6,538 nt of DNA from Candidatus Aegiribacteria sp. GTDB lineage: Bacteria > Fermentibacterota > Fermentibacteria > Fermentibacterales > JCC-6. Within the stretch, counting starts at the first letter, position 1, and every line of letters begins with the position of its first letter. The translations under genes were made by a program, and so were the position numbers. Below are positions 4,811 through 6,538 of the stretch, piece after piece. The notes beneath the pieces are model-generated. The model worked only from the letters and a program-made list of their open reading frames with translations. It searched no databases and had not been told where the DNA came from. The stretch lies in NCBI GenBank assembly GCA_030640155.1, contig DAOWJX010000198.1, forward strand, positions 1 to 6,538, in the 5' to 3' direction.

Positions 4811-6538
4811 CTAGGAAATTGAATTCACACCCCGCTCTATAGATGATATTCTTTTTGCTGACGAATAGAGAATAATGAAACTGCCTGATTTTACAGTAGC
4901 GATCAGAATGCCGGTTTTCACAAGTCCCAGTACAGGCAGAAGAATAACTCCGCCAATTATTCCACCTATCCAGCCTCCAAGCAGATCCGAGCCGTAGATC
5001 AGTCCTGCTGTTCTACTAAGGCTGCAACAGGATTTCAGGTGGATTTTGCTTGCCAGTGGAAACTGCAAGCCAATCAGAGCACCTATGAGGAAAAACAGAA
5101 AAAGAAAGACTGCATGAAGTAGAAAAGACCTGTCCGGAAAACTGATCTGTGAATTGAAGAGAAGGAACGTCAGAGTGAGCAGCCCGGAGAGCGTAATAAT
5201 GGCCATTTCCGATCCAAGCAATACACTGAAGTCTTTCCTGATCCGCTCCAGCCGGGAAGTCATGAAAGCACTTCCTGCAGCAGCTCCGACCATGAATGTT
5301 GTTACCAGAATTCCTATCTGGTAGTAGACATAACCGTAGAGTGTTTGAAAAGCGAAGATCAAAGCCAGATTGAAAACCATTCCCGCAAAGCCTGTGGAGG
5401 CGATGGCAAAAGGCACAGAGGCGCGGGTAATTCCTGGAAATGCATGACTGAGAAGCAGGAACAGCAATACAAAAGCAGCGGTAACAAAGAGAATCATGCT
5501 AATGCTTACTTTTTCGAACCATCCGCAGATTTTTCTCAGTGACGGCGAGAATAGCGCATTCCAGTAAGAGTAACCGTAATATACTCCTATGGGTCGGAAA
5601 TCCTGGTTTATCTCTTCCGTGGCGTCCTCAACGGATGTCATGAAAAAATCCAGCCACTGAGGTTGAAATTTGTACTCGATATATCCCGGTGTAACGAGCT
5701 TCGTAGTGATATTTCGCTGTGCAAGCCGATCGCCGAGTAAATTATGATCTATCGTAGTTATTGCCTCGGATGAAGAAGCAAGAAACAGGTTTTTGCAGTC
5801 CCCCGGTATTATGAGGACATACGGGTAAACAGCCTTGAGAGTGTTCAGGATACAGTTATTGAGATCCCTCAGTTCATCTCCCATATAGCTCAGAGATCCC
5901 GATAAACTTACGACCAGAATTCCGTCATCATTCAGTCTTTTTCTGACAAGAGTGAAGAATTCCTCGGTGAACAACCTGTTTGGCTGCAATGTCTGTGGAT
6001 CGGAAAACCCGATCAGAACCATATCATATGTGCTTGATGTCTCCTGTACGAGAAGCCGACCGTCAATGTAACTGACAGTTACTCTTTCATCTCCAAGTTC
6101 AATCCGCGTGAGTTCTGTTGGAAACAGACCGATCACCTGAAGATAATATGGATCGAGTTCAGCATATTCAATTCGATCAACAGGGTATTTCAGCAGTTCG
6201 CCGATAACGCCTCCGGCTCCATTTCCTATTACAAGCACTTGTTTCGGATCAGAATGACAGAGCATCGGGAAATGAACGAGTTCTTCCACAAAGGTTATAT
6301 CCGGATTCGGAATACTAACGGAAGGAACACCATCGTAGAAGAATGTATACTGTTCCCCGCTCCGAACGACCGCAATATTGCCGTAAATAGAATTCTGGTA
6401 ATGGATTATGTTCTGACCGCTCCACTGATGTTCTATTGACATATTCTGCAGACTGTCCGTCTGCCCTCCGATAATCATGCAGGAAGATAGAAACATGATC
6501 GTCAACGCTGCATAACCAGCCAGTTTTTGAGGAATTCC
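4811..6538 (-). CDS. Membrane-fused spermidine-synthase-like methyltransferase-fold protein, N-terminus off window
   Basis: Numbered from TTG 6505, 564 residues are visible, but the frame stays open for 11 more codons to the right edge (GIPQKLAGYAA), so the true start is outside. The first visible residues (LAGYAALTIMFLSSCMIIGG) look like the last helix of an N-terminal membrane region. Then comes a spermidine-synthase-like Rossmann domain: LVIGNGAGG (91-99, nucleotide-binding loop), acidic Glu116/Asp118 after the second strand, DGR (148-150), GFSDP (166-170) and NRLFTEEFF (176-184). About seven hydrophobic helices follow, roughly 333-353, 364-386, 391-417, 427-450, 460-482, 500-525 and 528-548, with FQTLYGYVYYQIG (386-398) and LLPVLGL (522-528) typical of 'fused MFS/spermidine synthase' proteins. 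The usual catalytic D-x-x-D-P reads G166-F-S-D169-P, so aminopropyl transfer to putrescine is doubtful. The fold binds decarboxylated SAM or SAM in relatives; the substrate here is unknown. Located in the inner membrane. Confidence 0.87.
   Translation of the reverse strand, partial: GIPQKLAGYAALTIMFLSSCMIIGGQTDSLQNMSIEHQWSGQNIIHYQNSIYGNIAVVRSGEQYTFFYDGVPSVSIPNPDITFVEELVHFPMLCHSDPKQVLVIGNGAGGVIGELLKYPVDRIEYAELDPYYLQVIGLFPTELTRIELGDERVTVSYIDGRLLVQETSSTYDMVLIGFSDPQTLQPNRLFTEEFFTLVRKRLNDDGILVVSLSGSLSYMGDELRDLNNCILNTLKAVYPYVLIIPGDCKNLFLASSSEAITTIDHNLLGDRLAQRNITTKLVTPGYIEYKFQPQWLDFFMTSVEDATEEINQDFRPIGVYYGYSYWNALFSPSLRKICGWFEKVSISMILFVTAAFVLLFLLLSHAFPGITRASVPFAIASTGFAGMVFNLALIFAFQTLYGYVYYQIGILVTTFMVGAAAGSAFMTSRLERIRKDFSVLLGSEMAIITLSGLLTLTFLLFNSQISFPDRSFLLHAVFLFLFFLIGALIGLQFPLASKIHLKSCCSLSRTAGLIYGSDLLGGWIGGIIGGVILLPVLGLVKTGILIATVKSGSFIILYSSAKRISSIERGVNSIS

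Noticed and set aside
4846..4874. Inverted repeat TATTCT/AGAATA near the 3' end of the membrane gene
   Set aside because: AT-rich 6-bp arms with a loop of about 16 nt, inside coding sequence and without a T-run in position; unlikely to be a terminator.
1..6538. Mobile element, CRISPR array, tRNA, toxin-antitoxin or defence system
   Set aside because: No transposase, integrase, direct repeats with spacers, tRNA-like cloverleaf or known defence domains were seen on either strand.

Overview
The window carries five protein-coding genes, two of them cut by its edges, packed at bacterial density with moderate GC (roughly 45-50% by eye). No RNA gene, insertion sequence, CRISPR array or long repeat was seen. 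The periplasmic-sensor hybrid kinase, ATG starts with Shine-Dalgarno boxes and a DUF4416 protein fit a Gram-negative, probably anaerobic or environmental bacterium (deltaproteobacterial-like, FCB-group or candidate phylum). No species can be named from the sequence.

Left part (1-1548). At the left edge, on the minus strand, is the first 59 codons of a radical SAM protein of the YhcC/TIGR01212 type with its complete CX11CX2C iron-sulfur motif; the rest lies outside the window. After a 45-bp divergent spacer, two plus-strand genes overlap by 16 bp and are probably co-translated: a divergent arylamine N-acetyltransferase-like protein with a visible Cys-His-Asp triad, and a DUF4416 protein of unknown function.

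Middle (1549-4789). A spacer of about 139 bp holds a good sigma70-type promoter (TTGACA, 18 bp, TATCTT) followed by a small perfect palindrome. It precedes a large hybrid sensor histidine kinase: signal segment, periplasmic ABC-substrate-binding-like sensor, one membrane helix, two PAS domains, HisKA, HATPase and a C-terminal receiver. All key catalytic residues are present but there is no DNA-binding output domain.

Right part (4790-6538). Convergent to the kinase, with only 21 bp between stops, is a minus-strand membrane protein with a spermidine-synthase-like Rossmann domain followed by about seven membrane helices. Its frame is open to the right edge, so its N-terminal part is missing. The first Asp of the catalytic D-x-x-D-P motif is Gly, so ordinary aminopropyl transfer is doubtful.

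The most interesting items are the overlapping NAT-like/DUF4416 pair divergent from the radical SAM gene, and the membrane-embedded, apparently active-site-altered spermidine-synthase homologue. The window does not prove a new multi-gene system. The kinase and the membrane enzyme are convergent, so they are not an operon.
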